From Francisella salimarina (GTDB taxonomy: Bacteria; Pseudomonadota; Gammaproteobacteria; Francisellales; Francisellaceae): DNA of 64,000 nucleotides. Below are positions 49,827-59,964 of the stretch, in pieces (the first letter of the stretch is position 1; each line of letters opens with the position of its first letter). The translations under genes and the position numbers were made by a program. Where the stretch lies: positions 310,001 through 374,000 of the forward strand of contig NZ_VOJA01000001.1 in assembly GCF_007923265.1 (NCBI RefSeq). The letters are read 5' to 3'. The notes beneath the pieces were generated by a model that searched no databases, was not told the DNA's origin, and worked only from the letters and a program-made list of their open reading frames with translations.

Positions 49827-50438
49827 TTAGAAATTCCATTCAAATCCTGTTTTCAACATCCTTGAGCCTTTATATTGTGCTCCATCGAATCCTGTAAACA
49901 TATCTGTATTATCTGCCATTTCACCAGTTAAGTTATACTGCCCTTCCAAGAGAAGCCCAAAGTTATCTGATAGATTATACTTAGCGCCTGTTCTTCCACT
50001 AGCAAACGCTGCTATACGAGACCCTGTATCATATGCAGAATTAACATTATTTAACTGATATGGATTAGCTCCTAACACAGTACCACCATAGAGCTCAAAC
50101 TTATCATTCCACAATTTTTTAACTAACTTTGTTTCCTGGGTATAAAACTTTGTATCTTTGAGATCTCCCATAGATCCTTCAGCTATTAGGTTAGTAGAGC
50201 TAGTATATGCATCAAAAGTAAGGCTATCAGTAATATCAATAGCACTATCAGAAACATTAACCAAAAAATCAGAAGCATTTTCCCTATCTATCACTTCATT
50301 TCCACGCTCTGTACTTGGACGATAAAAAGCATCATTTGCTGTTATGTAATACTTACCTGTTTTTAGATCAAGTTTATTATCAGAATAAGCAAAAAAAGAA
50401 CATAAAAATAACACAGAAAAAGCTACTACATTCTTCAT
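49827..50438 (-). CDS. Secreted small outer-membrane beta-barrel candidate
   Basis: I do not recognise a named family. The start is the ATG at 50438 with GGAGGTG seven bases upstream (203 residues); a longer frame adds 12 residues without a ribosome site. The first 19 residues are a Sec signal peptide ending near FFAYS. The rest alternates polar and hydrophobic residues with many aromatic residues, and the chain ends in GFEWNF, the terminal phenylalanine signature recognised by the BAM complex. It likely forms a small outer-membrane barrel of 8 or so strands. An inverted repeat (AAACTAG/CTAGTTT) overlaps the stop and may end transcription. Confidence 0.7.
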   Translation of the reverse strand: MKNVVAFSVLFLCSFFAYSDNKLDLKTGKYYITANDAFYRPSTERGNEVIDRENASDFLVNVSDSAIDITDSLTFDAYTSSTNLIAEGSMGDLKDTKFYTQETKLVKKLWNDKFELYGGTVLGANPYQLNNVNSAYDTGSRIAAFASGRTGAKYNLSDNFGLLLEGQYNLTGEMADNTDMFTGFDGAQYKGSRMLKTGFEWNF

Positions 50439-50570
50439 AATTGACACCTCCATATTTAAAACCAATATTATCATAATTTAATACTAATTAGATCATGTTA
50501 AAAAAAGTTAATTAGACTTTTAGCTAATGAAAAGATAAATTAAAGAAATATTCATTTTGGGTATTTAGTA

Positions 50571-51767
50571 ATGCAAAAATTTAAACTATCGTTAGTATTA
50601 GTAGTAGGAATTAGTTTTTATTGCTATGAATTTTTTCTGAGAATACTGACAGGTGCTTATCAAGAACAAATAGTTGAACACTTTAATCTTTCAACACATA
50701 TTGGATTTTCTTTTTTAGTATCTAGTTACAATATTACATACCTCCTAATGCAAATACCTGCTGGAATACTACTTGATAGATACGGTAGTAAGAAAGTACT
50801 TATCAGTGCCACTATACTCTGTGGAGTTGGTAACATCATTTTTGTCTCAGGTGGTTACGAATTAGCACTATTCGGTAGATTACTAGTAGGACTAGGATCT
50901 TCATTTGCTTTTATTGGTGTTCTAAAACTTACTTTAGAAAATTTTGAATCAAAATATTTCCCGATAATAACAAGTTTAGTTATATCACTCGGAACACTCG
51001 CTGCAGCATTTTCTCAAAACATAAGTGTCATCATATCTCACTATGATACTTCTTGGATAAATATCTTTATCTATTCTGGGGTTATAGCCCTGCCCCTAGC
51101 ACTGCTTTTTCAAATCATAATCCCACAAGAAAGATATTCTTCGACACTTATGCCAAAATTTAGTGAAATACTAAAACGAGGTAAACAGCTAATAAAAAAT
51201 AGTTTAATCTGGAAAAACGCAATGTGGGCAGGACTTCTATATACACCAACAGTAATTTTAACATCACAATATGGTGTATTGTATTTCAAGCAGTCTTACG
51301 GTTTTGACAGTATATATTCAACAACCATGATAACTGCGATTTTCATTGGTTGGATTATTTTTTCACCAATAATGACACATATGTGTAACAAATTCAGTGG
51401 CAAAAAAATCATAACCATTTCAATAGTTGGAATTATTCTAATATCCGTACTAGTAAATGCTCATTTATTTAAGAATTATGCTATTAGTATTGCGTTCTTA
51501 TTTGGCACTTTTTCAGCATCACAAGTCTTAGTGTGGTATTACTTTAATAAGATATGCCCTCCAAGTTTTGCTGCGGTTGGGATTGCAATCACAAATATGC
51601 TTATAACATTAGTAATAGAGATTGGACAACTCAGTGCTGGACTAGCGATTGATGGTGGTGATCACTTTAATATAAACGCAAGTACAAGTATAACGATCGC
51701 ATTTATTACTGTTTTGACTTTAGCATTTATTATCATGAGAAACATGATCAAAAGTATTAAAGCTTAA
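50571..51767 (+). CDS. MFS transporter, Pht/Fpt (phagosomal transporter) type
   Basis: The 398-residue protein has twelve helices and the same first-helix pattern (FYCYEFFLRILTG) and motif A (QIPAGILLDRYGSKKV) as the transporter at 48482-49705, so the two are paralogues. Homologues in Legionella and Francisella take up nutrients such as amino acids needed for growth in the phagosome or cytosol. It is transcribed alone; the tail overlaps the converging uvrD by 11 bp. The substrate cannot be inferred. Confidence 0.82.
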   Translation: MQKFKLSLVLVVGISFYCYEFFLRILTGAYQEQIVEHFNLSTHIGFSFLVSSYNITYLLMQIPAGILLDRYGSKKVLISATILCGVGNIIFVSGGYELALFGRLLVGLGSSFAFIGVLKLTLENFESKYFPIITSLVISLGTLAAAFSQNISVIISHYDTSWINIFIYSGVIALPLALLFQIIIPQERYSSTLMPKFSEILKRGKQLIKNSLIWKNAMWAGLLYTPTVILTSQYGVLYFKQSYGFDSIYSTTMITAIFIGWIIFSPIMTHMCNKFSGKKIITISIVGIILISVLVNAHLFKNYAISIAFLFGTFSASQVLVWYYFNKICPPSFAAVGIAITNMLITLVIEIGQLSAGLAIDGGDHFNINASTSITIAFITVLTLAFIIMRNMIKSIKA

Positions 51768-53985
51768 CTAGATTTGCAATATCTGCTAACAGTATTTTCT
51801 GACCAACATCTGTACCAAAGTCCACAGTATAAAACTCTTTTGAACCTTGAGATTGTGCTTTGACAAAAATCCCCTTACCAAAGACTTTATGGAACACCTT
51901 ATCTCCCTTTTTGAACTTATTACCTTTTGTATCATTTGACTTAAGAAAGTCAAAAGGAGATACACCAAAATTTGATTTTTGCTTTAACTTTGGTTTATTT
52001 TGAGATCCTACAGTTAGTTTACCTTCATTAATATGTTCAGAGTCTATTTCCATCAGAAAGCGTGATTTGACTTGGAAACTACTTCTACCAAAGATATTAC
52101 GCACTTGAGCATAGCTAATGGTTAGAGCCTTCATAGCTCTTGTAACAGCAACATAAAATAAACGTCTCTCTTCAGCTAGCTTTTCTTGGATTTTTTTAGA
52201 TTCTGAACTAGTATATGCCTCTTCAGCATTAATAATCGAGCTAGGAGGAAATACCCCTTCTTCTGCTGCTACTAAGAAAACATAGCGAAATTCTAAACCT
52301 TTTGACGCATGTATTGTCATTAGCTGAACACTATCTGTATTTTCATCAGCCTGCATCTCACCAGCTTCTAGCACTGCAAAAGACAAAAAATCTTGTAGTA
52401 TATCAGTATTATCATCAAGTAACTCTATCTGCGGTTCAAAATCTTTAGCTGCACTTATTAACTCTTTTAAGTTATCAATTTTTTGACGATCTTTTTCAGT
52501 ATCTTTTTCTTGATATGATGCCAACAAACCACTTTCATTGATTACAGTTTCAAGAAGCTTATCTAGACTTAAGTCTTTTATTTGTGATGAAATAGCATTT
52601 ATAATTTCTATAAACTTTAACAGAAGAGATGCGGTTCTTTTTGTTACAATTTCTTTCTGGATAATATCTATAGTGGCTTGCCAATATGACACATTATTAA
52701 TCTGTGAGAAATTACGAATTGTATCTAAAGTTTTGTTGCCAATTCCTCGTGTTGGAGTATTAATAATTCTCTCAAATGCTAAGTTATCATTACTTGTAAC
52801 AGCTAATCTTAAATATGCTAGGGCATCCTTAACTTCAGCTCGATCAAAGAAACGAAAACCTCCATAAATCCTATAAGGTATACTTGCATAAATACAACTC
52901 TCCTCAAGGACACGCGACAAGTAGTTTGAGCGATATAAAATTGCTATATCAGAGTAATCGACTCCAACATCATGTAACTGGCGAATTTTATCTATAATAT
53001 ACTTCGCTTCATCCCGCTCATTAACTGCACAATATACTTCAACTTTTTCGCCATCTTCAGCAGCAGACCATAGTTCTTTTGACATTCTATTATCATTATT
53101 TTTGATTACAGAATTGGCTACTTTAAGAATATTCTTCGTTGAACGATAATTTTGCTCTAACTTTATGATTTCAACATCATTTAGATCTGCGACATATTTG
53201 TGAATATTATCAACAACGGCTCCGCGCCAACCATATATTGACTGATCATCATCACCAACAGCCATCATGTAGTTATTATCTGTAACAAGTAACTTCAACC
53301 ACACATATTGGACTTGGTTAGTATCCTGAAACTCGTCTATCAAAATATACTTGAATAAACTCTGATAGTATTCTCTAAGCTGTTGGTTAAGAGAAAACAA
53401 TTCATATAAATACAAAAGTAAGTCGGCAAAATCTAAAGCATTATCTAACAGCAATCTCTCTTCATAAGCTGTATAAATATGAGCATAATTAATATCATAC
53501 TGCTTTGTTAATTTGTTACTACGAACAGCCTTATCTTTTTGTTTATTAATAAAGTTTTGCAATAATTTTGGTGGATATTTTTTGTCATCAAGATCCAAAC
53601 TCTTAATTACTTTTTTGATTAATTGAGCTTGCTCATCTTGATCAAGAATCCTAAAGTTCTTATCTAAGCCCAACTCATGAGCATGCTTACGTAATAATCT
53701 ATGAGCAATACCGTGAAAAGTACCTATCCACATACCAAAAGTTGAAATACCAAGCATTTTCTCAACTCGATGCTGGATTTCTTTAGCGGCTTTGTTTGTA
53801 AATGTTACAGCTAGAATATTTTCAACAGATACTCCTTTATCACGACAAAGATAGGCTATACGAGAAGTTAAAACTTTTGTTTTGCCACTACCGGCTCCAG
53901 CAAGTATCAAAGAATTACGATCCTCTAGCAAGGTCGCTTTTTTTTGTTGGGGATTTAACCCTGAAAGAAAGTCTTTATTAGACAT
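51757..53985 (-). CDS. uvrD: DNA helicase II UvrD
   Basis: UvrD unwinds DNA 3' to 5' in nucleotide excision and mismatch repair. I chose the ATG at 53985 (protein begins MSNKDFLSGLNPQQ, 742 residues). The motifs are Q-motif LNPQQKKA, Walker A GAGSGKT, AVTFTNKAAKE, GTFHGIAHRLL, DEFQDTN and VGDDDQSIYGWRG. The LDQDEQAQLIK region and the C-terminal 50-residue Tudor-like domain (HKVFGKGIF) match UvrD rather than Rep. It lies 75 bp downstream of ftsY and overlaps the MFS gene on the other strand. Confidence 0.94.
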   Translation of the reverse strand: MSNKDFLSGLNPQQKKATLLEDRNSLILAGAGSGKTKVLTSRIAYLCRDKGVSVENILAVTFTNKAAKEIQHRVEKMLGISTFGMWIGTFHGIAHRLLRKHAHELGLDKNFRILDQDEQAQLIKKVIKSLDLDDKKYPPKLLQNFINKQKDKAVRSNKLTKQYDINYAHIYTAYEERLLLDNALDFADLLLYLYELFSLNQQLREYYQSLFKYILIDEFQDTNQVQYVWLKLLVTDNNYMMAVGDDDQSIYGWRGAVVDNIHKYVADLNDVEIIKLEQNYRSTKNILKVANSVIKNNDNRMSKELWSAAEDGEKVEVYCAVNERDEAKYIIDKIRQLHDVGVDYSDIAILYRSNYLSRVLEESCIYASIPYRIYGGFRFFDRAEVKDALAYLRLAVTSNDNLAFERIINTPTRGIGNKTLDTIRNFSQINNVSYWQATIDIIQKEIVTKRTASLLLKFIEIINAISSQIKDLSLDKLLETVINESGLLASYQEKDTEKDRQKIDNLKELISAAKDFEPQIELLDDNTDILQDFLSFAVLEAGEMQADENTDSVQLMTIHASKGLEFRYVFLVAAEEGVFPPSSIINAEEAYTSSESKKIQEKLAEERRLFYVAVTRAMKALTISYAQVRNIFGRSSFQVKSRFLMEIDSEHINEGKLTVGSQNKPKLKQKSNFGVSPFDFLKSNDTKGNKFKKGDKVFHKVFGKGIFVKAQSQGSKEFYTVDFGTDVGQKILLADIANLVKL

Positions 53986-54069
53986 TAGAATCAATATTTT
54001 ATATAACTAGATAGACAATATTTTAACAAAAAATATTCTACTAATGTGAAGTTTCAATAACTAAACTTA

Positions 54070-55071
54070 TTACTGTTGTGAATTAGAGCTAAACAATGCG
54101 CTTGTGAAGTTTTTTGCATTAAATACTTGCAGATCGTCAATCTTCTCACCAACACCGATAAATCTAAGTGGTAGTCCCATTTTCTTAGCAATTGAGAAGA
54201 CTATTCCACCTTTTGCAGTACCATCAAGTTTAGTGATTGTTATACCTGTTAGGTTAACAATCTCATTAAATGCCTCAGCTTGACTAAGAGCATTACCACC
54301 AGTTGTAGCATCTACAACAAGCATTGTTTCATGAGGTGCAGAATCATCGACTTTTTTAATTACCTTAACAACTTTTTTTAGTTCTTGCATCAGATTATCT
54401 TTATTATGCAAACGTCCTGCAGTATCTGCTATTACTACATCGATACCTCTAGATTTTGCAGAGCTTATAGCATCATAAATAACTGACGCGCTATCAGCTC
54501 CTTCTTTTTGATAGACAACTTGCGTATTATTTCTATCACCCCATTCTCGAAGCTGCTCAACTGCTGCTGCACGGAAAGTATCTCCAGCTGCTAATATTAC
54601 TGATTTACCTTCAGACTGTAGTTTTTTGGTAAGCTTACCTATAGTTGTTGTTTTACCTACACCATTTACACCGACAATAAGTATTACATAAGGAGTATTT
54701 TCATGATTAATCTGCAATGGTTGCTGACACGGCAAAATAATTTCTGTCAGTTTATCCTGAATAATTTCATTAAGCTTATCTGCCGTCTGAAGCTCATTTC
54801 TTGCTACTTTCCCACGTAAATACTCAACTATTTCGTCAGTAGCTTCAACACCAACATCAGATGTTAAAAGTTGCATTTCAATATCTTCTAGCAGCTCTTC
54901 ATCAACTACTTTTTGCCCCATAAGAATGGTGCTTAAGCCACTTCCAAACTTACTAGCTGTCTTTGATAGACCTGACTGAAGCCTTGAAAATAGTCCTTTT
55001 TTATTATCTTGTTCGTGAACTCTTTCTATTTCAGGTGATGACTGAACTTCTTTCTTCTTTTTAAAAAACAT
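54070..55071 (-). CDS. ftsY: Signal recognition particle receptor FtsY
   Basis: FtsY docks the SRP-ribosome complex at SecYEG. The 333-residue protein has a short charged A-domain (about 1-40) then the NG domains, with G1 GVNGVGKTTTIGKL, the DTFRAAAVEQL closing loop, G3 DTAGRL and G4 TKLDGTAKGG. It partners Ffh and the 4.5S RNA encoded at the left end of this window. The A-domain is shorter than in E. coli. It follows the FimV-like gene by 36 bp on the same strand. Confidence 0.96.
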   Translation of the reverse strand: MFFKKKKEVQSSPEIERVHEQDNKKGLFSRLQSGLSKTASKFGSGLSTILMGQKVVDEELLEDIEMQLLTSDVGVEATDEIVEYLRGKVARNELQTADKLNEIIQDKLTEIILPCQQPLQINHENTPYVILIVGVNGVGKTTTIGKLTKKLQSEGKSVILAAGDTFRAAAVEQLREWGDRNNTQVVYQKEGADSASVIYDAISSAKSRGIDVVIADTAGRLHNKDNLMQELKKVVKVIKKVDDSAPHETMLVVDATTGGNALSQAEAFNEIVNLTGITITKLDGTAKGGIVFSIAKKMGLPLRFIGVGEKIDDLQVFNAKNFTSALFSSNSQQ

Positions 55072-55107
55072 TTAGTTATACTCTAGAAAAATTATTATAA
55101 AAATCGA

Positions 55108-56409
55108 CTACTCAAAATATTTATCTCTAAGCTTTGCTATCTTTTGATGCAAAGGATCAAACATGCTTACAATGTTTTTAGACTTTATAAAGTGAACTTC
55201 TCCTTCAAAAGCAATTTCGTCCCCTGCCTGAGCATAAACTTCTAAAAGCTTATAACGTAAATCAATATTATTAGGATTCTTCTCTAATGAATCTTGAATA
55301 GTAATACTTGCTTCAACATACTTTTCACTATCCAAAAATTGCTCAACAAGCTCATTTACATATTGAAGCTCCTGCTCGGCCTGCTCTTGAGAATCTAATT
55401 CTTGAATTTTAGATTCATCATCAGCATTTAAAAGTGCTTCATCAGTATTAGTTTCAAATACAACTCCTCGTTCTGTTTTAACTACAACATTATCTCTCTC
55501 AGAGTATATATTATTAGTTATTTCAGCAGATTCATTGTTCTCAGAAATATCTTCATTTAGCTCATGCTCAAAGTCTTCTGAACTAGCCTTGTTTTGGCTA
55601 TTAGAATTAACTTTATTAGCATTATCAAAAAAATCAAACTCTTCTTGAGGGCCACTATTAGACTTTCGAGAACTATAAAACTCATTTCCCGAAACAACAG
55701 GAGAAATACGTGACATTAGGTGATCTCTTTTCTTTCTTGAGATTATTTCTAACTCCTGTTCTTTCTTCGAGTTTCTTGTTTCCCAAAATCTCCTACCGAC
55801 AATAACAGCCACGGCTAAAACTACGATATAAACAATAAACTTAAATAGTGAGCCTAAAAATGAAAATGAGCTTTCTTCATATGATTCATTTTCTTGAATA
55901 TTTGCTGAACTTATTTGGCTATCTAGATTACTTTTATATGCTTCGTGAGCATTTTCTTCTCCAGGTATTAAGGTTGGAATCTTATCCTCACTTAATACAT
56001 TGGGGGATGATGAACTATCAGATTCAGAATCTGTTGAAACCATTGTTTGATCGCCAAGCTTAGGTGTACTTGATGAATCATTACTAGAAGAAGGCTGATT
56101 ATACGAACCTTGAATCATCCGATTTCTTGTCAAGGTTAGACCATCTTCAACTTCACCTTTAGTAGTAGGAATGGCAAGTTTATCACCAATTTTGATTCTA
56201 TTATCAACGATTCCTGGAATCTCAGATTTATTTATGCCTTTTATTGCATCAGTTAATTCAGAAGTACTTACACCACTCACTGAATGGCTTTTTGCTATTT
56301 TATACAAATAGTCATTCGACTTAACTGTATATATCTCCATCGCGAATGCAGGCGCTACCATAACCAACGCACATCCAGCGGCAAGAATCTTATTGATACC
56401 CTTAAACAT
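55108..56409 (-). CDS. FimV/TspA-like LysM membrane protein
   Basis: The 433-residue protein has a signal peptide (1-23, ending APAFA), a LysM-like peptidoglycan-binding stretch (about 26-82), a Ser/Glu-rich linker, one membrane helix at 187-206, and a long acidic cytosolic region. It ends in a TPR-like FimV C-terminal domain (about 350-433, LVEQFLDSEKYVEASITI). FimV proteins organise polar machines and type IV pili through peptidoglycan; here it is shorter than FimV proteins of Pseudomonas (about 900 residues). A TATAAT lies upstream at about 56449-56454 on the minus strand. Its cellular role in Francisella is inferred from architecture only. Confidence 0.75.
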   Translation of the reverse strand: MFKGINKILAAGCALVMVAPAFAMEIYTVKSNDYLYKIAKSHSVSGVSTSELTDAIKGINKSEIPGIVDNRIKIGDKLAIPTTKGEVEDGLTLTRNRMIQGSYNQPSSSNDSSSTPKLGDQTMVSTDSESDSSSSPNVLSEDKIPTLIPGEENAHEAYKSNLDSQISSANIQENESYEESSFSFLGSLFKFIVYIVVLAVAVIVGRRFWETRNSKKEQELEIISRKKRDHLMSRISPVVSGNEFYSSRKSNSGPQEEFDFFDNANKVNSNSQNKASSEDFEHELNEDISENNESAEITNNIYSERDNVVVKTERGVVFETNTDEALLNADDESKIQELDSQEQAEQELQYVNELVEQFLDSEKYVEASITIQDSLEKNPNNIDLRYKLLEVYAQAGDEIAFEGEVHFIKSKNIVSMFDPLHQKIAKLRDKYFE

Positions 56410-56486
56410 CTAGCACCCTAATATAAATTTATAAACAAATACTTGAAAATTATAGCATATTTTTTTTACTTAAAAAGTATATGATT

Positions 56487-58064
56487 TTAATGCTCTCTTG
56501 TAGCACTAAATATAATATCAGGATTTTTATCCTGCGCTAAGTGCAAGTTTACTCCTGTTGGCGCAAGATATGTAAGATAGCCAGCACCATCATATGATAG
56601 ATTAGCCTCATATTTTTTCTTAAAATCATTAAGCTTTTTCTCATCATCACAAAAAATCCAGCGAGCCAATGATACATTGACCCCTTCATAAGAACACTTA
56701 ACGTTATACTCTGAGGCAAGACGTTGAGCAACCACATCAAACTGAAGTATACCAACAGCTCCAAGTACAAGATCATTAGAAATCACTGGCTTAAAGACTT
56801 GAGTTGCACCCTCTTCCGATAGTTGCACCAGTCCTTTTTGTAAAGCCTTCATCTTGAGTGGATCATTCAGCTTAACTCTCTTAAAAATCTCTGGCGCAAA
56901 ATTTGGAATACCTTTAAACTTAAGCTTCTCGCCTTGAGTAAAACTATCACCTATCTGAATACTACCGTGATTATGCAAACCAATTATATCTCCAGCATAA
57001 CCCTCTTCAACTTGCTCGCGCTCACCTGCCATGAATGTTAAAGCTTTTGATATTTGCATCATTTTGCCTGTTCGTTCATGATAAATTTTCATTCCTTTCT
57101 CATATTTACCTGAACATATCCTAAAAAAGGCAATTCTATCGCGATGCTTATCATCCATATTAGCCTGTATTTTAAACACAAAGCCTGTTAGCTTACCTTC
57201 ATCTGTATTTACAAGCCTTTCATTTGTCTCGCGTGGCTGCGGATCAGGTGCATAAGCTGTAAAACCATCCATCATCTCTTTTACACCAAAGTTAGATAAC
57301 GCTGTTCCAAAATATACAGGTGTTAGCTCTCCTTTTAAGAATGCTTCTTGATCAAACTCGTGACTAGCTCCACGTACTAGTTCTATTTCCATCTCCAAGT
57401 CATCAAATAGCTCTGTACCAATTTCATTTTTAGCATTAACTAAACCTTTAATTTTTTTATAAGGATGAATTTCATGACCATGCCCTCCTTCAAAAAGAGT
57501 AACTTCATCTTCATACAAATCATAAACTCCTTTGAAGAATTTACCCATGCCTATTGGCCAATTCATAGGAGCACACTTGATTTTCATAATGTCTTCAACC
57601 TCGTCCAGAAGCTCTAATGGATCTCTTGTATCTCGGTCAAATTTATTCATAAAAGTCAAAATAGGTGTATCCCTAAGACGACAAACATTCATAAGCTTAA
57701 TTGTACGATCTTCTACACCCTTAACAGCATCAACAACCATCAATGCTGAATCTACTGCCGTTAATGTACGATAAGTATCCTCGGAAAAATCCTCATGTCC
57801 TGGAGTGTCAAGTAGATTTACAATTTTATTATTATAAGGAAACTGCATTACAGAGGTTGTGATAGATATCCCTCTTTCTTTTTCCATTTCCATCCAATCA
57901 GATGTCGCATGCACACCACTTTTTTTAGCTTTTACTGTTCCTGCTGTTTTAATAGCATTTCCAAACAAAAGCATCTTCTCAGTAATTGTTGTCTTACCCG
58001 CATCAGGGTGAGAAATAATTGCAAAAGTTCTTCTTTTAGCAATTTCTTTTAAAATATTACTCAT
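56487..58064 (-). CDS. prfC: Peptide chain release factor 3
   Basis: RF3 is a GTPase that recycles RF1 and RF2 from the ribosome after termination. The start is the ATG at 58064 ([17 protein letters not shown], 525 residues); a longer frame adds 11 residues. GTPase motifs are [23 protein letters not shown] and NKFDRD. The C-terminal half has the family's [11 protein letters not shown] segment. It follows tmk by 63 bp on the same strand. Confidence 0.96.
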   Translation of the reverse strand: MSNILKEIAKRRTFAIISHPDAGKTTITEKMLLFGNAIKTAGTVKAKKSGVHATSDWMEMEKERGISITTSVMQFPYNNKIVNLLDTPGHEDFSEDTYRTLTAVDSALMVVDAVKGVEDRTIKLMNVCRLRDTPILTFMNKFDRDTRDPLELLDEVEDIMKIKCAPMNWPIGMGKFFKGVYDLYEDEVTLFEGGHGHEIHPYKKIKGLVNAKNEIGTELFDDLEMEIELVRGASHEFDQEAFLKGELTPVYFGTALSNFGVKEMMDGFTAYAPDPQPRETNERLVNTDEGKLTGFVFKIQANMDDKHRDRIAFFRICSGKYEKGMKIYHERTGKMMQISKALTFMAGEREQVEEGYAGDIIGLHNHGSIQIGDSFTQGEKLKFKGIPNFAPEIFKRVKLNDPLKMKALQKGLVQLSEEGATQVFKPVISNDLVLGAVGILQFDVVAQRLASEYNVKCSYEGVNVSLARWIFCDDEKKLNDFKKKYEANLSYDGAGYLTYLAPTGVNLHLAQDKNPDIIFSATREH

Positions 58065-58127
58065 AATTTTTATCTTCTTATATAAATCAACTAACAAAGA
58101 TTTTACTAGAAATATTTTTATTTAAAA

Positions 58128-58742
58128 CTAAAAATATTTATCCAAAATGGTGTAGATTTCTTTTTCGATGGCATCTATAGACTGAGAAGCATCAATTTCA
58201 TAGGCATTGTTATTTTTTGTCACTAAACTCTTGAAAACAGCTCTTGTTCTATCAAAAAATGCTAAACCTGCTTTCTCAATTCTATCAGGAGAACCTACTT
58301 TACCTGCTCTAGCCAATCCAACAGCAGGATCAATATCTAAATATATTGTTAAATCAGGCTGACAATCTTTTAAGAATGTCTCATTTAGAGCATTTAACTT
58401 ATCAAAACCAAGCTCTCGGCCACCACCTTGATAAGCCATGCTAGACCAATAGAACCTATCTGATACAACATTAACTCCCTTAGTTAGAGCTGGGGCTATA
58501 AGATTTCTATAATGCTGTATTCTTCCTGCATAAATCATCAGTAGTTCACTATCCGGATGAATCTCTTCATCATAATCATTATGTAGAACTATACTTCTTA
58601 ATTCTTCAGCCACTTTAGTACCACCTGGTTCACGTGTATATACTGCTGCTAAAGATTTAGAATCTAAATATTTCTTAATAAAACCAATAGCTGTACTTTT
58701 GCCAGCACCATCAAGACCTTCTATAACTATAAATTTTGACAT
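58128..58742 (-). CDS. tmk: Thymidylate kinase
   Basis: Tmk phosphorylates dTMP to dTDP with ATP, the last step specific to dTTP synthesis. The 204-residue protein has the P-loop [10 protein letters not shown] (8-17), the DRF-type motif [14 protein letters not shown] with the substrate-binding Tyr, and the DR/LID region [13 protein letters not shown]. Its position after the nucleoside importers and deoC-deoB fits salvage metabolism. It starts 6 bp after the first nupC stop. Confidence 0.95.
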   Translation of the reverse strand: MSKFIVIEGLDGAGKSTAIGFIKKYLDSKSLAAVYTREPGGTKVAEELRSIVLHNDYDEEIHPDSELLMIYAGRIQHYRNLIAPALTKGVNVVSDRFYWSSMAYQGGGRELGFDKLNALNETFLKDCQPDLTIYLDIDPAVGLARAGKVGSPDRIEKAGLAFFDRTRAVFKSLVTKNNNAYEIDASQSIDAIEKEIYTILDKYF

Positions 58743-58748
58743 ATCTTT

Positions 58749-59954
58749 TTATATAAATAATCCTACAATTACTGCTGATAGAAAACTAACCAAGGTGGCT
58801 CCAAACAGCATTTTTAAACCAAAAGCACCCACTATCTCCCCAGACCTTTTACTTAACGAGTATATTGTACCAACCACAATCCCAATTGAGCTAAAATTTG
58901 CAAAAGACACTAGAAACACAGAAATAACCGCCTGAGTATGTAATGATAAATTAGCCATATTATCTTTAACCATCAACATCGCCACAAACTCATTTGATAC
59001 TAATTTTGTACCCATCACTTTTCCAGCAAATAAAAGCTCACTTGCAGGAATATGTAGAACCCACGCAAATGGATAAAACAAATAACCTAATAAGTTTTGA
59101 AATGAAATACCTAATATACTTTCAAAAACTGAATTTAGTGTAGCTATTAGAGCCATAAAGCCAATTAAAATTGCCGCAACTACAACAGCTATTTTAAAAC
59201 CATCGAGGATGTATTCTCCTAATACTACAAAAAAAGCTCTTTTACTGTCTGTATCATAATCAACCTCTAACTCTTCATAACTAGACTCTTTTTTATAATC
59301 ATAGGGGTTTATTATATGTAGTACAAAAAAAGTACTTAGCATATTCATAATAATTGCCACACATACATATTTTGCATCAATCATAGTCATATATGATCCT
59401 AATATCGACAAAGATACTGTTGACATTGCCGTAGCCGCCATTGTATACAAAACATTCGGAGATAAATGTCCAATAATATTTTTATATGCTAAAAAATTCT
59501 CTGCTTGCCCAAGTGATATTGAACTTACAGCATTAAATGATTCTAACTTACCCATACCACTAACCTTGGATAATAAAAATCCAACACTTCTAATAACTAA
59601 AGGTAGAATCTTAAGGTACTGTAGGATACCAATGAGTGCAGAAATAAAGACTATTGGCATCAAAACATTTAAAAATAAAACAAAACCATTATTTTCATTA
59701 GTATCAATATTACCAAAAACAAATCTTACGCCAACTTGAGACTTATCAATCAAAAAATCAAAAACATTAGCAAAACCATTCATAATAACAACACCAAAAC
59801 GTGTTTCTAGTAGAACCACACACATCACTAGTTGCACAGTCATTATTATAAATAAAGAGCGGTATTTGATAGCTTTTCTATCTGAGCTACAAATAAAAGC
59901 TAATAAAAAAACAACTACAACTCCAAGAATAAAGAACAAAAGTCTTGAGATCAC
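58749..59954 (-). CDS. nupC: Concentrative nucleoside transporter, NupC family (paralogue 1)
   Basis: The 401-residue protein has about ten helices and the CNT-family signatures GMGKLESFNAVSSISLGQAE and TMAATAMSTVSLSILGSY. These also occur in E. coli NupC, a proton-coupled nucleoside importer. It is a close tandem paralogue of the next gene, 10 bp away. Compared with that copy it differs in the central loop region (ESSYEELEVDYDTDSKRAF), so substrate choice may differ. It lies 6 bp upstream of tmk. Confidence 0.88.
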   Translation of the reverse strand: MISRLLFFILGVVVVFLLAFICSSDRKAIKYRSLFIIMTVQLVMCVVLLETRFGVVIMNGFANVFDFLIDKSQVGVRFVFGNIDTNENNGFVLFLNVLMPIVFISALIGILQYLKILPLVIRSVGFLLSKVSGMGKLESFNAVSSISLGQAENFLAYKNIIGHLSPNVLYTMAATAMSTVSLSILGSYMTMIDAKYVCVAIIMNMLSTFFVLHIINPYDYKKESSYEELEVDYDTDSKRAFFVVLGEYILDGFKIAVVVAAILIGFMALIATLNSVFESILGISFQNLLGYLFYPFAWVLHIPASELLFAGKVMGTKLVSNEFVAMLMVKDNMANLSLHTQAVISVFLVSFANFSSIGIVVGTIYSLSKRSGEIVGAFGLKMLFGATLVSFLSAVIVGLFI

Positions 59955-59964
59955 AACTTTACCT

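Noticed and set aside
49789-49828. Inverted repeat AAACTAG/CTAGTTT with inner CTATCTAGATAG as operator
   Set aside because: It overlaps the stop of the barrel gene and is more simply a terminator-like hairpin; there is no T-run, so it is not listed as a terminator.
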